From Blastomyces gilchristii SLH14081 (Eukaryota; Ascomycota; Eurotiomycetes; Onygenales; Ajellomycetaceae), in contig NW_003101638.1 in assembly GCF_000003855.2 (NCBI RefSeq), positions 53,519 to 117,518 on the forward strand: a DNA stretch of 64,000 nucleotides. The letters are read 5' to 3'. Position 1 is the stretch's first letter. Each line of letters starts with the position of its first letter. This document shows positions 12,022 to 23,927 of this stretch, piece after piece. A program made the position numbers and the translations under genes. The notes under the pieces were generated by a model that saw only the letters and a program-made list of their open reading frames with translations, was not told the DNA's origin and ran no database searches.

Positions 12022-12382
12022 CAGCACTCACGCGCCTTTTCAACCGATCCACCATGAACTCGCTCGATTTTTCGAATAAGAACCTGCCGATAGATCCATC
12101 GAAAAGCCCTCGATCATACGAGCATTTTGACCCCATCGCCGACCGCATACCCCGTGTGGTGGTGGAGTTATCCAGCCAAACGTGAATCAGACATTGTTCG
12201 AAACTCCTGTGTGGGAGTATCCCTCATTCTCCCCTACCACACCACAACCCCGGGCCAGATTGCCATACAAATTGTAAGGTGAAGAGACCTAGCCATATGT
12301 GTCAATCTTCTCAATTTTGGAAGATCCCTGATCTGGAATTGTGGAGATATCTGAGGAGCAATCTCTGTGAAAACCCTGTCTC
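12022..12382 (+). promoter_or_regulatory. LINE L1 5' region, CpG-retaining
   Basis: From about 12030 to 12300 the sequence keeps CpG and CC/GG dinucleotides (for example CTCGCTCGATTTTTCG and CCCCATCGCCGACCGC), in sharp contrast to the rest of the element. The equivalent block starts copies L2 (23928) and L4 (38559). LINEs carry an internal promoter at their 5' end, so this is the likely promoter region. That role is inferred from position only. Confidence 0.6.
12054..12185 (+). CDS. Possible short upstream ORF in the LINE 5' region (43 codons)
   Basis: An ATG in the context CCACCATGA opens a 43-codon frame beginning MNSLDFSNKN and ending in TGA at 12183-12185. Copy L4 keeps the same 132-nt frame (38589-38720) with several substitutions and no stop. 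L2 keeps the frame, but its start codon reads ACG (23942). The peptide matches nothing I know. Conservation of an open frame here could simply reflect the low mutation load of this block. An antisense frame covers the same bases in L2. Confidence 0.3.
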   Translation: MNSLDFSNKNLPIDPSKSPRSYEHFDPIADRIPRVVVELSSQT

Positions 12383-12690
12383 TCTTTGATGTTCCAAAAC
12401 ATCAATGCCAAGTCCAACCCTTGTACCGCCCTTCTCAATCTGGCCCATCCCTGACAGAAAAATACAAAAAGATACCTGAGCAATAATATCAAGTATATAA
12501 TCAATAACCACTTCTGAAGTGCAATCTCTGCGGTCTGTCTTCAGTGTATCTAGACATCAATACCAAGTCTCACTCTTGTATCACCCCTCTCAATCTGACC
12601 CATCCCTGGCAGAAAAGTACAAAAAGATACCTCAGCAACTGTATTTAATACATAATGAGCAGACATAACAACTATAAAATCAGTATATGT
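12383..12690 (+). repeat. Two tandem leader monomers of LINE L1 (about 155-bp period)
   Basis: The units start at TCTTTGATGTTCC (12383) and TCTTCAGTGTATC (12538). Each contains an AATCTGGCCCATCCCTG-like block and the run ACAAAAAGATACCT. L2 also has two units and L4 has three. Tandem 5' monomers that act as promoters are known in some LINEs, such as mouse L1. The role here is an inference. Confidence 0.8.
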
Positions 12691-13564
12691 CAAGGTCTGA
12701 CTGAGCCTTTGATCCCTGTACAGTGAGATATATTAAATCTAGTTTTAATATCTCAATATTCAATAGATTCTGTAAGAGATTGAGAACAGTAATATAAGAT
12801 TTCTATTGAATTTAAGAATTAACTCTATATTAATATAATCATTGACAAAGTCTTCTATTTTAAGATATAAATAATCAGTTTCTCTACATCCTGCTGACAA
12901 TATTTATATTATTATATAGAAACAGACTTATATTCTCTATAATATCAAGACTCTGAAGAGGAAAAGTCTTGATAGAAGATATACAGTAGTATATATCTTA
13001 GCAGTTTCTATCTCATTCTTCTGCAGCAGTTAATGCAAAAAAAAAAGATCTTAGAAATAGTTTTTTACTTCTCTTGAAAAAGTAAGATATTTTTCTCTGA
13101 GTTTTATACAATATTCTTACAAAGAATTAAAAACAGAGCTGTTTTCTATCATAATTTCATATTCTTTTAAGTAAGAATTACTTTTTCAGTGACTAAAGAG
13201 CTTTCATTAATACTTAATTCTTTTTTACACTCTTTATTAACTGATTTGAGTTGCACACTTATTGTGTGAGAAGAATTGAATGATTTAGAATAAAATTAAA
13301 TAGTTTTAATCAATTTCTCTGCAAAAAATTGATTTATTTTTTGTCAGTTTTTCTCTCAAAAACTGTCATATTATCTGATTTATTATCAATTGATATCATA
13401 CTTTTCCTCACTGTATTCTAAGAAAGAGATTGTAAAGATTTTATTGATTTATCTTAAAAATCAATTTTAGTTTATTAGATTCTCTTCAAAAATCTAATCT
13501 AGTTACTGAACTAGTGTGAAAAAAATCAGGTGTTTTATATATAAAAGTCTTTTATTCTTTTTTT

Positions 13565-13692
13565 GAAACAGTCTAATCAACTTTTCAATTGAAAACAGAC
13601 TTAGAAATCTCTTAATTAAAACAGTCTGATCAACTTTTCAAAAGATTTCAATATATATCTTAATTGAAACAGTCTGATCAACTTTTCATTGA
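13565..13692 (+). repeat. Three ~50-bp repeats just before ORF1 of LINE L1
   Basis: The unit GAAACAGTCTGATCAACTTT recurs at about 13565, 13617 and 13666, spaced 49-52 bp. L2 (25459, 25512) and L4 (51978, 52031) have only two units. The array ends a few bases before the ORF1 start. Confidence 0.85.
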
Positions 13693-13701
13693 GTGAGAAT
13701 A

Positions 13702-15303
13702 ATAAGTTCAAAAATACACTTAGTTAATGTGAAAAAAGATGCTTTCTCAAATACTATTCCTGAGATTGAAATTCTGAAGAGAAGAAAGAAAGAAGAAATA
13801 GAGAAATAACAAGTTCTTGAAATACAGAAACTTGAAAAAGTAAGCAAGATTCTTGAAAAGCAGTGTCTGAGTGAGATAAATGAAGAAGTTCTATTAATTC
13901 TTCATACTCAGGCTAGACAACTACAGAAGATGATCAAGTTCAAACTTAGAATTTCAAACACAGTTTAAAAAACATTGAAAATTTCTAGTACAATCACTGA
14001 CTTCTTATCTTACTCTTCTTTCTTCTTTTCTACTTCTTCTTCTTCTTTGAATCAGAAGAAAACATATACTCAAGCAGCTGAATCTGCTATCTCTAAATCT
14101 GCTATCTCAAAACATGCTCAAAATCCTGAGAAAACTGAGAAGAATAATACTCATACTTCTATTGATAGAAAAGTGAAGAAAAAAATATAAAAGAAGAAAA
14201 ACTTTCAAATCTTCAGAAATAGAAGACTTATTCTCAAAGTCTTAAATCAGGATATCTTACAAAGAAACAAGCTAAACTCAAATCTTATTTTCAGAATCAG
14301 AAATAAACTTAATCAGCAGTTCTTTTCTCAGTTAATAACTGATATTAAAGTTTAAAAATCAGTTATAGCTTCAATTGAGTCATTCTTCTTTGAAAACTCT
14401 ATCATTCTGACTACAATGCCTGAATTCAGTGCAGAATTCCTTATTCAGAATAAAAATCTCTGAAAATCAGCAGTAGAATCTTTGTTAAACATAATAATTC
14501 TATCTGAGAGAGATGAAAAGTGAGATAAATTCATTCTTCATGATATTTCAGTTGAAATTTTTAACTGTGAAGAAGAAATACTACTTCTCAAAAATAAATT
14601 AGAAGAATACAACTCTATTCAACTGAGAAAAGAGTCTGTATAACTAAATTCAATTAAGTTCAGACAAAGCAGAAGAAATGCCTCTCTTCTAGTATATATA
14701 AAGACACTTGAACAGTCAAAGATCTCTGAAGTAAGAGTAGCAGATTTGAAAATGAGAGTTCATGAATACAAAGACTCAAGAATGAATCTCAAAGCTCAAA
14801 CACAGTGTTCAAACTATCAGAGATATGAATACTTTGCAATCTCCTGTTTCAGAGACTCAAAATATGCATTCTATATCAGAGATCACAAAACTAGTGAGTA
14901 TAAATGTGAAATATGCTCAAAAAGAGATGAAATATATTAACATACTCTGCTTAAATGCTCTAATTGTAAAGAAAAACATGCATCTAGCTCAAAAGAATGA
15001 ATGTTTACTTCAAGAACTCAAAAGAACTGAAGAAAAGATAAAGCTCAAAGCAAATCTAGAACTGAAGAGAATAGTCAAGCCAGTAAACTCATAACTGCAA
15101 GCTTAAAAAGAAGAAACTCTCAACTATTTAAATCTTCAAACTTCAATTCTTCAGCTAAATGTAAACAGAATTTGAATGCTCAAACTTCTGTTAAGATTAG
15201 AGAATTGAGAAATGACTCTGATAATAAACTAGATATAATGTAAGCAGTTGAGATTTCTACTTTTCAGAATAGTTATAATCTACTATCTGATAATAGTGAT
15301 TAG
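13702..15303 (+). pseudogene. LINE L1 ORF1, decayed Gag-like protein
   Basis: The frame is 534 codons long and collinear with L2 ORF1. The start codon reads ATA (13702-13704) where L2 has ATG. The N terminus is a charged coiled-coil-like segment, followed by a Ser/Thr-rich stretch (13975-14190), a central domain and a C-terminal set of zinc knuckles (about 14790-15000). In the first knuckle several metal ligands are mutated compared with L2. ORF1 proteins of this kind bind the element RNA. Numerous TAA and TGA stops interrupt it. Confidence 0.85.
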
Positions 15304-15326
15304 ATTCTACTCTACTCTCTTTTAGT

Positions 15327-18300
15327 ATAAATATACAATAAAAACAATAAAAAAAGTTTAAAAACTCTTCAAAAATCACATTTATTCAAAATAATGTGAA
15401 TAGAAACTTAAATTATATTTATTCTTATCTTCAAATTGTATTTGAATAAAAAGTTGATGTTATACTGCTTCAGAGGCTGAATTTTGATGCTGAGCAAAAA
15501 TATATCATTTCTCATTTAAGCTACTACTGCTTTTTATCTCAAAAGTCTGAGATAAAGTCAAGAGTAGTGATCTATGGAAGAAAGAGATTAAGATATTAAT
15601 TTAATCTAAGATTTAATATCATATCTGACTCTGATATTCTGATGAGTAATATTATAGATAAAGAGAATGAGCTTGATACTATACAGCTTATAAATATCTA
15701 TAATGAAAAGTCATTAAAGAAAAATAATAACATCTGAACAATTAATAGAGAATTTCTGAACATAACTTCATCAAGAAACTCTATAATTATAGAAGATTTC
15801 AATACACATCATCTCTGATGAAATTCAGAATATAAAAGAGTAGTAAGAGCTGATAATCTGATTAAATGAATCTTTGAGCATTCAATAGATTTAGTTAATA
15901 AGTCTGATCAACAAACATTCTTTAGAAAAGATATGAAACAGAAATCTATTATAGATCTAATCTTCATATCATAAAATCTAATAGAAAAAAGACTTGTAAA
16001 CTGATTTATTGATTTAAATGAGACATCAGAATCAGATCATGAGATTATTCAATTTAATATTGAACTGAGTAAGAAATAAATGAGTGAAAATCCTCTTCTC
16101 TCTAATCAGTTTAACTTTGAAAAAGCTGACTGAAAGACAGTTGAAGAAAGTATAAAACTGTTAAAATCTGAAAGACAGAGTAAGCTGTATTAAAATCCTG
16201 ATCAAGATATCTCAAATGAAATACTTGAGAATAGAGTGAAGCTCATTACATCTATTATTCTAGCAAGTGTTAAAGATAATATTTCAAAGAGAAAGTCTTC
16301 TGAGTATTCAAAACCTTGATAAAATAAGAATATCACATCTAAAAGAAAACAATTGACTACTGCTAGAAGAGATTGAAAGAATGATATAATTTCTGATAAA
16401 GAGTTCAAAGCTGTTAGAAATGAATATTTTTCAGATATTAAAAAAGTCAAAACAGACTGCTGAAATAAATTTCTTGAAGAAGCATAAGAAAAAAAAGTTT
16501 TTAAAGCTTTTAACTATACTAAAACAAGAAGTACAGTAAAACTTTCAACCTTAGAATATGAGTTTCAGAATGAATCATATACAGCATACTCTTTTAAGAG
16601 AAAATGTCAAGCTTTTATAAGAACTCTCTTTCAAAACTCATCAGATTCAGATTCAGAGAAAGAGAATATATCACTTCTCAACTATATTGATGAAAATGAC
16701 TGAGAATGACCTGATCTTACTCAAGATGAATTAGAGTCAGCTATCTTCTCAAGTTCAGTTAAGACTGCTGCAGAGCCTGATTCAATTAATCACTTAATTA
16801 TTTAAAATACATACTTCTACTTCAAGAATGAATATTTTAAGCTCTTTTTCAATCTCTTAAAAAATGAATATCATTCTGAATGCTGAAGAGAAGTCACTGA
16901 AGTGATTCTTACAAAGTCTAATAGAAAAACTTCAATTTCTAAGTTATATAGAGTAATATCTCTATTGAACTGTCTAGAAAAGGTTTTAGAAAAGATAATA
17001 GCTACTCAACTATCTTTTATAAGCTCTATCAGTAATGCTCTTTTATTCAGTGAATAAAGAAGAGATAGAAAACAGTGTTCTGTAATTAACACTGTTCTCT
17101 CAGTTGTTTATAATATTTAAATAACAAAGTATAAAGATCTGGTCTCAACTGCAGTTTTGATTGATATAAAAGAAGCATTTGATTATGTTTCAAAGTCAAA
17201 GTTAATTCAGATATTGAAGATATTAAAACTATCACTTTCTCTAATAAAATAAGTTAACTGTTTTATATATAAAAGAATTATACAACTTTTCTTTGATGAA
17301 ATGAAATAAGACAAGACTGAGATAAAAATAGAAGTATTATAAGAATCTTCAATCTCTCTCATTTTATTTATAATATACACTGCATATCTATTCAAAAATA
17401 GAAATATGAGAATAGTGCAATCTATGAGTTATGTGAATGATATTGATCTAGTCTACAGCTCAAAAAATATCAAAGAGAATTTAAAAGTGATTGAAGAAGC
17501 TGTAAAGAAAATCTTTGTTAGAGCAGATATCAATCAAATTCAATTTAATATAAATAAAACTAAGTTAATTCATTTCTTTTCTAGATTCAATGAGAAAGAA
17601 CTATCTCTAACTCTTTTAAATAGAGAGATTAAACCCAGTGTAAACATCAAATGATTAGAAGTATGATTAAACTTCAAGTTGAATTTTAAATATCACATTC
17701 AACAAAGAACTGTCAAGATAGAAAGACTATTAAACAACATAATCAGACTATCAAATACAGAGAGAGATCTATTCTTCCAGGCTATGAGACAGTTATATAT
17801 AGCCTGTATTACATCAGTAGCTGATTATGAAGTTCAAGTTTAATGAAATGATCAAGAGAATTTCACTGAACTCTTTCAAAGTCTGTAAAACAGAGTCTTG
17901 AGAAGAATTCTGAGAGCATTCAAATTATCTTCTATTAAAGCAATGAAAATTGAAGCTTCAATTCCTTCTTCTGCTATTAGATTTGAAAAGGCCTGTATAA
18001 ACTATGCTCTGAGAGTTATAAAGATAAGCTCAAATTATATAATCAGAGAAAGAGTCTCTTCTTCATTTTCATTATTTCACTCTGAAAATGAACTGAATTG
18101 AAATAGATTTCTTGATTGAAATGAAAATAATTCTTCAAAGAAAATGTCTTCTTAACTGTACAGACTATGCTCTCTGATTAAAAATCAATTTTCTTCTTTA
18201 AATATTGAAAAAGTTAATCATGAGAAGTTATCTCTCTGAAGAGAAAAGCTTGAATCTCTTACAGACTTATAAATAAGTGAACTATCAAAAGAGAAAGAAT

Positions 18301-19283
18301 ATGAACAGTATTTGAAGAGAATTTCTACAATCAATATAAAAGACTCTATTCTGATTTGTTCAGATAACTCAACAAATGAGAATTTGAATAAATTAGACAC
18401 AGACATTGCTTATACTGAAGATAATATCAATTTCATCTCAGATTTCTGAAATCTAGACTGTGAATCTGAAGTCTTTGATGCTGAACTATTTGTAATAGTG
18501 AAAGCTTTCAAACTCATTGAAATAAAATCTCATAAAAGAGGAAATAGTTTGAAAGAGATATGAATATTCTCTGATAGTCAAGCTGCTTTAAAAAGACTTA
18601 GAAATAGTCAGATTCATAATGATCAAATGAATCTTGAACTGATCTTAAACTCTGTTTTGAAAATTCAAAAGAGAAGAATATCAAAGCTGATAATTCATCT
18701 GCACTGAGTTCCTGCTTATATGAATATTCATGGCAATGAATGAGCTGATTTAGCTGTAAAAAAGGGTGCAGAATTAAGCAGATCTATTCAAAAAATTATA
18801 TCTTGATCTTTTATAAAGTGAAAAATGAAAGAATCTTGTTTAGACAAGTGAAATGAAAGCTGACAGAAATAAAAGAAGAGTATACATTATTCAAGATATG
18901 AAATAAAACCCAAGTGAAAATCTTGTTTAATTAAATGTAAAAAGAAAATATTCTCATCTATAATACAGCTGAAACTAGAACATGGCTATTTCAAATCTTA
19001 TATACAAAGATTTGATGATAGATTTGACTCCATAGAATGCTCATTCTGTAATACAAATGAGAATCCTGAGTATATTGTAATACACTGTACATTATACAAT
19101 AGTCTCAGAGTCAGATTGAAAGAGAAGTATGATCTAAATCAATTAAATATAAGATTCTTATTCTCAACTGAGACAGGAATTAAATACTTAATAGACTTTC
19201 TATCAGAAACTCAAGCAGCTATAAGAAAATGGCTAAATTCAGAATTATCTGAATATGAAGAGGAGGAAATCAATCAGATATAG
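15327..19283 (+). pseudogene. LINE L1 ORF2, decayed endonuclease-RT-RNase H polyprotein
   Basis: The frame is 1319 codon positions long and needs no frameshift, but it has many TGA and TAA stops. APE endonuclease: IIEDFNTHHL near 15785 (GDFNxHH family motif) and SDHEIIQF near 16036. RT: AFDYVSKSKLIQ near 17170 and the catalytic box YVND near 17430 (Asp to Asn). RNase H: NEDIS-type entry near 18340, ELFVIVKAFKLI near 18485, and the HxVPAxMNIHGNE box near 18700-18740. The C terminus carries CSFCNTNENPEYIVIHC near 19030, a CX2CX7HX4C knuckle with His changed to Tyr. The start reads ATA instead of ATG. Confidence 0.88.
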
Positions 19284-19671
19284 TCTGTTAAAACAGCTAT
19301 ATACTATCTTCTAATAATTTGTTTTATTACAGTCTCTCTTTACTTTATCTTTTTCTTTCAATTTCTTTCTATCTATCTATTTAATATGTCTATCTTTAAG
19401 ACTGTGTTCTCTTTTCCTTTGTCATGATATTGTCAAATGATTTCAAAGTATCAGAAGATGTTAAAACACTGCAATTTATAAACAGTTTTTATATTCTGAG
19501 CTGAAATTTTCTGATTTTACATATCTGAAATTAATGAATGTATAATAGTTAACTTTACAGATATAGGAAAAACCCTGAGAACTAAAAGTTCTCAGGTAGA
19601 TGTCATAGTCTCTGACTGCATACATCTATAATTGAAGAAGAATAATAATAATAATAATAATAATAAATAAT
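19284..19671 (+). other. LINE L1 3' UTR with terminal hairpin and TAA-type tail
   Basis: The 3' UTR holds a perfect hairpin at 19574-19596 (arms CCTGAGAACT and AGTTCTCAGG, loop AAA). A conserved ~45-bp segment follows and then an AAT/TAA repeat from about 19638. The same order is seen in L2, L4, L5 and L6. A conserved 3' stem-loop is typical of LINEs whose RT recognises the RNA 3' end. Confidence 0.85.
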
Positions 19672-19745
19672 AATAATATCTAATTGTATTGTTAATTTGT
19701 TATACTATAGTTAAATATTATCAGCTTTATAAAGTGCTTTTTAAA
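19672..19745. other. Unassigned spacer
   Basis: AT-rich sequence without motifs. It includes the left copy of the SINE 2 duplication (AGTGCTTTTTAAA, 19733-19745). Confidence 0.5.
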
Positions 19746-20117
19746 TTATTATTATGATTATTATTCTTTCATTATACTTATATGCAAGCGGAGCTTATGA
19801 TCAGATCTTACATGATGTTAAATACAGGCTAAGTGTTGATTATACAGGAGGAAATACAGGTGTTGAGATCATGTCAAGATAACAAGAACATAGAAAATAC
19901 AAAGAAGTGACAATTAAATACATGCAATAATAACTTCTCATCTCAGAAACATAGAGTGATTTATTGAAGCGATTTATACATCTCTGTATTTATTAGAAAC
20001 CTGAGATGCTTAAGTTTCAGATTTAATGAATCCCTTGCGAGTTTGAAACTCATATACCTTGATTTCCCATGCCAAAGCGCTACTAAGTGACTGTATTAAC
20101 CATTCAGTCATCAGAGC
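19746..20117 (-). mobile_element. SINE 2 (tRNA-derived, 372 bp)
   Basis: This is a minus-strand copy of the SINE at 9387. Its tail is at the left (ATTATTATGATTATTATTC) and the tRNA-like head at the right. The 13-bp flanking duplication AGTGCTTTTTAAA (19733-19745 and 20118-20130) is perfect. The A and B boxes have changed (for example CATTCAGTC for CATTCGGCC), so Pol III transcription is probably lost. Confidence 0.92.
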
Positions 20118-20239
20118 AGTGCTTTTTAAAGTTTGTTAAGTGAATAAGTTCATTGAGTGATAAGTTATATCAATATAATTAATTATTTAACACTTGTTTT
20201 CACTTAATACTTACTTTTGAAAATTAATTACAATCAACT

Positions 20240-20420
20240 TCAAATGATCATATCATAATGAATATTTTATATTTAATCTTATTTAATTTGATTTCATACA
20301 TTTTTTAACATAAGTCTCACTAGAACTGAGTATTGAAAAAATCTGAAAATTAATTTCTTTTTTCGGAAATAATGTGAAAAATAATCAGATTTAATTCAAA
20401 AATTGATGAAGATAATATTA
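20240..20420 (-). mobile_element. hAT 3'-end fragment
   Basis: Read on the minus strand, this stretch aligns by eye with the 3' ~180 bp of the hAT relic that ends at 10262. Shared segments include AATTAAATCTGATTATTTTTC, the region around GTGAGACTTATG and AAATTAAATAAGATTAAATA. The terminal inverted repeat is strongly degraded, near 20240. It resembles the hAT relic more than the MITEs. Confidence 0.5.
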
Positions 20421-20740
20421 TAAAGTAGTTAATTGTTATAATAGAGATTTAGCTACTATACATTCTTTTATATGTGATAAGTGTTCACTGAGTGATTGAT
20501 GAACATCTTATTTAGACAGAAGTTATCAGTCTGTAGAGAGAAAATCTGATATCTCTCTTAACTACTACTCTGCTGAGTTGATGCTTACAACTCAGCAGAG
20601 CAGTTCTATAACTGAAGAAAGAATATTATATACAAAAATAGCAGTGTCTTTCACTAAATATTTTATAAAAGACTCACAGAAATTATTAAGAAATTAAAGA
20701 TAATTAGTGTAGAGATATCAGTCTGATTAAATCTTATATA
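20421..20740 (-). other. Probable 3' non-coding/LTR region of the copia element
   Basis: This stretch lies just past the C terminus of the copia pol relic. LTR ends could not be fixed. It contains the strong hairpin at 20568-20600. No coding motifs are visible. Confidence 0.4.
20568..20600. other. Perfect 13-bp inverted repeat (hairpin)
   Basis: The arms CTCTGCTGAGTTG (20568-20580) and CAACTCAGCAGAG (20588-20600) are perfectly complementary around the 7-base loop ATGCTTA. No T-run follows. Given its position it may lie in the copia LTR or 3' UTR. Confidence 0.85.
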
Positions 20741-21135
20741 TATTAAGATATCTACAGAGCTTTTCATGTTATAAACATTTAAATCTTTATATTACTTAGA
20801 GCACTTTTATGAACTTTGAAAATTAATATCTTTGTAAGAGTGTTCACAGCTATATCAATAGTATTCATTTATTCAATTTTAATAATGTCTGAAGCAGTAG
20901 TATGATGTATCACAGACATGATAATATTTTCTATTAATGTAGTATATATTGTAAGTGATCTTGTTACTGTTTACTATAGTGATTGTGCTATTGTTATCAA
21001 TGTACTGAGAGACAGTGAAGTCAGTGAGTGAAAATTCAAGCTTAATTAGTAGTTTATACACTTAGATTATAGTTTTTAAACTCTTGTTAATAAATATATA
21101 CTTAGCTTCTATAATACTTAAAGTTATGATTATCT

Positions 21136-21503
21136 ATTATTATTATTATTCTTTTATTATACTTATATGCAAGCGGAGCTTATGATGAGTCCTTGTGTAA
21201 TATTAGATACAGATTAAGTGTTAATTATACAGAAGGAAATACAGGTATTAAGATCATGCTAAGAAAACAAGAACATAGAAAAATACAAAGAAGTGACAAT
21301 TAAATTCATGAAATAATAACTTCTCAGCTCAGAAACATAGAGTAATTTATTAAAGCAATTTATACACCTCTGTATTTATTAGACACCTGAGGGGCTTGAG
21401 TTCTGGATTTAATGTATCCCCTGCGGGTTTCGGACTCACATGCCTTGATTTCTCATGCTAAGGTGCTACTGAGTGGCCGTATTAACCATTCGGCCACTGA
21501 GGC
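21136..21503 (-). mobile_element. SINE 3 (tRNA-derived, 368 bp), best-preserved head
   Basis: This minus-strand copy is inserted in the copia RNase H coding region. The head reads GCCTCAGTGGCCGAATGG in sense, followed by TTAATACGG and a B-box-like GAGTCCGAAACCC. The tail at the left is a TAA-type repeat. The flanks AAGTTATGATTATCT (21121-21135) and AAGTCATAATTATCT (21504-21518) match at 13 of 15 bases, with two transitions. It keeps more CpG than SINE 2. Confidence 0.92.
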
Positions 21504-22407
21504 AAGTCATAATTATCTGTTTAACTCATTTTCATGTGATTGAGCTGTTAGCTAGATGAATGAGAAGACTTAATATAGATTTACAGTTATCAGCATTATC
21601 TGCTTAATCACAATTAGTGTAGACTTTACAATTAAGATCTCTTATACTAGTAGTATACTGAATGAAGTAGTTCATAGTTCTGTAAATATAATGAAAGAGT
21701 TATTTAACTGTAATTCAGTAAGCTCGTATCAGCTTACTTAATCAGTGTGTGAGCGTTGCAGTTATAAAGAAAATATTATAATAAGTATAAGTAATAAGAT
21801 ATTGAAGAGATCTAATAGTCTGTTAATATTTAAACTTATTGAAAAGTTCAGAGTCAGATTGCAGACTAAAGATAAATTTTATAAAAGTTCTTACAGCTTT
21901 GAAGTCTGTCATTCTGTACTTATTCAATATTAATTCAATATAAATGAATTATGAGAGCTTAATACTGTTTTCATTCTTTTCAATTTTCATACTTAAGTAA
22001 TAATTAACAGAGCTCAGATCTTTCACAGTGAATTGATCAGTGATTTATATAAATATCTATTCAAGAGTATTCGTATCTGAGTCTATAAGTGTAACATTAT
22101 TCATGTATAGAATGAGATAGATTTGAAAGTCTCTTTTAAATCAGAGACTCTTATCATGATGAGAGAACTTGAAATCAGTATCTTTTAAATAATTTATAAG
22201 AAGATTGAATCACAGATAGAATACCTGTTTTAAGCTGTAGAGAGCTTGTAAAAGTAAGTATATATAACTGATACTATTATTAAAATCAGTCAGCTATCTT
22301 ATATAGAGTTGCTTATTAAGTAAGAAACTTATATTTAGAAACACTGTGATGAAGTCAACTTGATAGACATTTCAGTTCTTAGCTGCTGTGACGGCAAGTA
22401 TTACACA

Positions 22408-22914
22408 TAGACTGACCGTGTGACCGTGTCTGAGACCAGGACTAGAATTTTTGATAGTCTCATTACCAATTCAACTGATCTCATTACACAGTTTTAACAT
22501 TAGATAGTAGTTTCATACTGTCTCAGTGAGACTTACTGTCTACTCTTGTCACATTTTTCAAATGAGATCATGATTTTCACTTCTCAATTTAAATTATTTT
22601 TATTACTTTAAATGACTTTAAATCTCATTTGAGTATTATCAAAAAGTGTTACTTTTTAAAAAATTAAAAATAGTTTAAAGAAAACTTAAAATGTCTAAAA
22701 ATAGTAACTTTATGCCAGGAATGAAACTAAATGAAACTAAATGAGATCACTTTCTCATTTTTTTCAAGTCATGATTTCATTTTGAGATCTGATATATAGT
22801 GTCACTTTGCATGTTTTTTTAATAACTAGTTCTAACAGGATTCACGCCAAGAAATGTATGGGACCAGACCAAGTGAAATCAAACATGAAATTCATGGTCC
22901 TGGCGGCCAGTCTA
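22408..22914 (+). mobile_element. MITE 1, hAT-derived (507 bp)
   Basis: Inverted termini are TAGACTGACCG at the left and CGGCCAGTCTA at the right. A perfect 8-bp TSD, ATTACACA, flanks the element (22400-22407, 22915-22922). An 8-bp TSD is diagnostic of hAT. The element has no coding capacity. It is nearly identical along its length to MITE 2 and shares its 3' ~115 bp with the hAT relic ending at 10262. It is inserted in the copia RT region. Strand is assigned by similarity to the hAT relic. Confidence 0.95.
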
Positions 22915-23295
22915 ATTACACAGAGAACAGAGATGAAATGATAAGTATATAGATATTACTGAAGTTAACATCATTTTATTAACAGAAGTTGTGAACAACT
23001 TATCTTATCTTATAGAATATAATATTACTGTTTATATTAATTTTAATATAATAAACTCAGCAGGTGTTAAGACTCTGAGTTTTGATATTTAACTTATTCA
23101 CTATTTCAAATATTTTATACTTAGCTGCAGAGTTAAGTTTCTTTTTCATTACTGTTACTCAAGCTTTCTTCTGTGAGTATTTAACTGTCTTTTTATATAT
23201 TTACAGAACTTTAATTCCTGCAATAGTCTTAGAGTCTGAATATATAATACAGATTTTAAACACATGATAGAGCTGAAATTCAATAACACTGAATA

Positions 23296-23605
23296 TGTAA
23301 GAGGCCTACGCTGAATAGATCGGTATGATATTGATAGATCTTATATAACAAAGAGAAAAACATTAGAGAAGGAAAGAAAAGAGAAAGTATGAGAATCAGT
23401 GATCAAAGTGAATATTTATACACATATGTGATGGTGTATGCAGTGGAGCTTCGGGGCGGAAGAATCTATACATGTTCATGATGGCCGAGGATCAGTGATT
23501 GAGAATGACTGAGAATTGAAGAATACACATTTGAGAATGAAGCAGTTGAAATCTGTGAAGTGTAATAGAATAGTCTATATGATTGATTGAGCGCAGCCTA
23601 TCACA
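23296..23605 (-). repeat. 3' LTR of chromovirus 2 (310 bp)
   Basis: On the plus strand it runs from TGTAAGAGGCC to CCTATCACA. A polypurine tract, on the minus strand AAAGAAAGAGGC, adjoins it at about 23609-23620. CpG sites are partly kept. Confidence 0.93.
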
Positions 23606-23927
23606 TTAGCCTCTTTCTTTCAGAAGTAGTTCTCATCAGTCAAGAACTGCTGTTTCAGATAATACAGAACTTAGAGTTCAGATCAGTTAATTATAGCTGA
23701 CTTATTTCATGAGATATTGTCAGCTACAGCTGCAGAGTCTCTTATTGAGAATATTCTCAATCTCTCACTCAAGCTCATTATATTCTTCTATAATATCTGG
23801 CAGCTGTCAGTTAGAAGTCAGTTAAGAAAAGAATGAATTAGTGATAGTGCAGTGAAGCAAGCTTATATAAAAGATATTATAAATCTCTGATAATATGTTA
23901 AGATAATAGTTATAACTATCTAGAACT
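23606..23927 (-). pseudogene. Chromovirus 2 pol, C-terminal chromodomain fragment
   Basis: On the minus strand this is the end of pol, including the decayed chromodomain at about 23630-23760. The collinear part of chromovirus 1 is 7600-7890. LINE L2 cuts it at 23927. The last 13 bases (ACTATCTAGAACT) are the L2 TSD copy, and pol resumes at 31529. Confidence 0.85.

Larger units (their letters stand above)
12022..19671 (+). mobile_element. LINE L1, near full length (about 7.65 kb)
   Basis: The element consists of a GC-richer 5' region, two tandem leader monomers, an AT-rich leader, ORF1 (Gag-like), ORF2 (endonuclease-RT-RNase H), a 3' UTR with hairpin, and a TAA-type tail. There are no LTRs. 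The layout and domain set place it among the fungal non-LTR elements of the Tad/I type. It is more decayed than copy L2: the ATG codons of both ORFs read ATA here. Boundaries rest on alignment with L2 and a possible 10-bp TSD. Confidence 0.9.
20740..23295 (-). pseudogene. Ty1/copia pol relic, RT to RNase H part
   Basis: Reading right to left on the minus strand, the N-terminal RT segment lies at about 23200-22930 (KIFEIVNKLNIKTQSLNT, then VYYIKININSNIIFYK). After MITE 1 follow ALYSLKQVFYL (about 22245-22214) and the catalytic YVDD box reading YMNN near 22110, with both Asp changed to Asn. Next are SLQYLITYTYYNI near 21808-21770, IRAYW and GTMDY-like segments, and the RNase H box DNADNCKSILSLL near 21600. 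After SINE 3 the C terminus continues to about 20740 (VSQYIDNN and a DxxTK-type end). These are diagnostic Ty1/copia motifs. Stops replace Trp and Gln throughout. The element continues upstream at 36501. Confidence 0.88.

Noticed and set aside
19638..19678. AAT/TAA runs as independent microsatellites (also at 9746, 31510, 39641, 63617 and 63940).
   Set aside because: Each lies at the 3' end of a LINE or SINE copy next to a TSD, so they are retrotransposon tails.
21420..21503. A genuine tRNA gene on the minus strand.
   Set aside because: The sequence continues into a 368-bp repeat with an AAT tail and TSDs, present in three copies. The acceptor and anticodon stems do not fold convincingly, so it is a SINE head.
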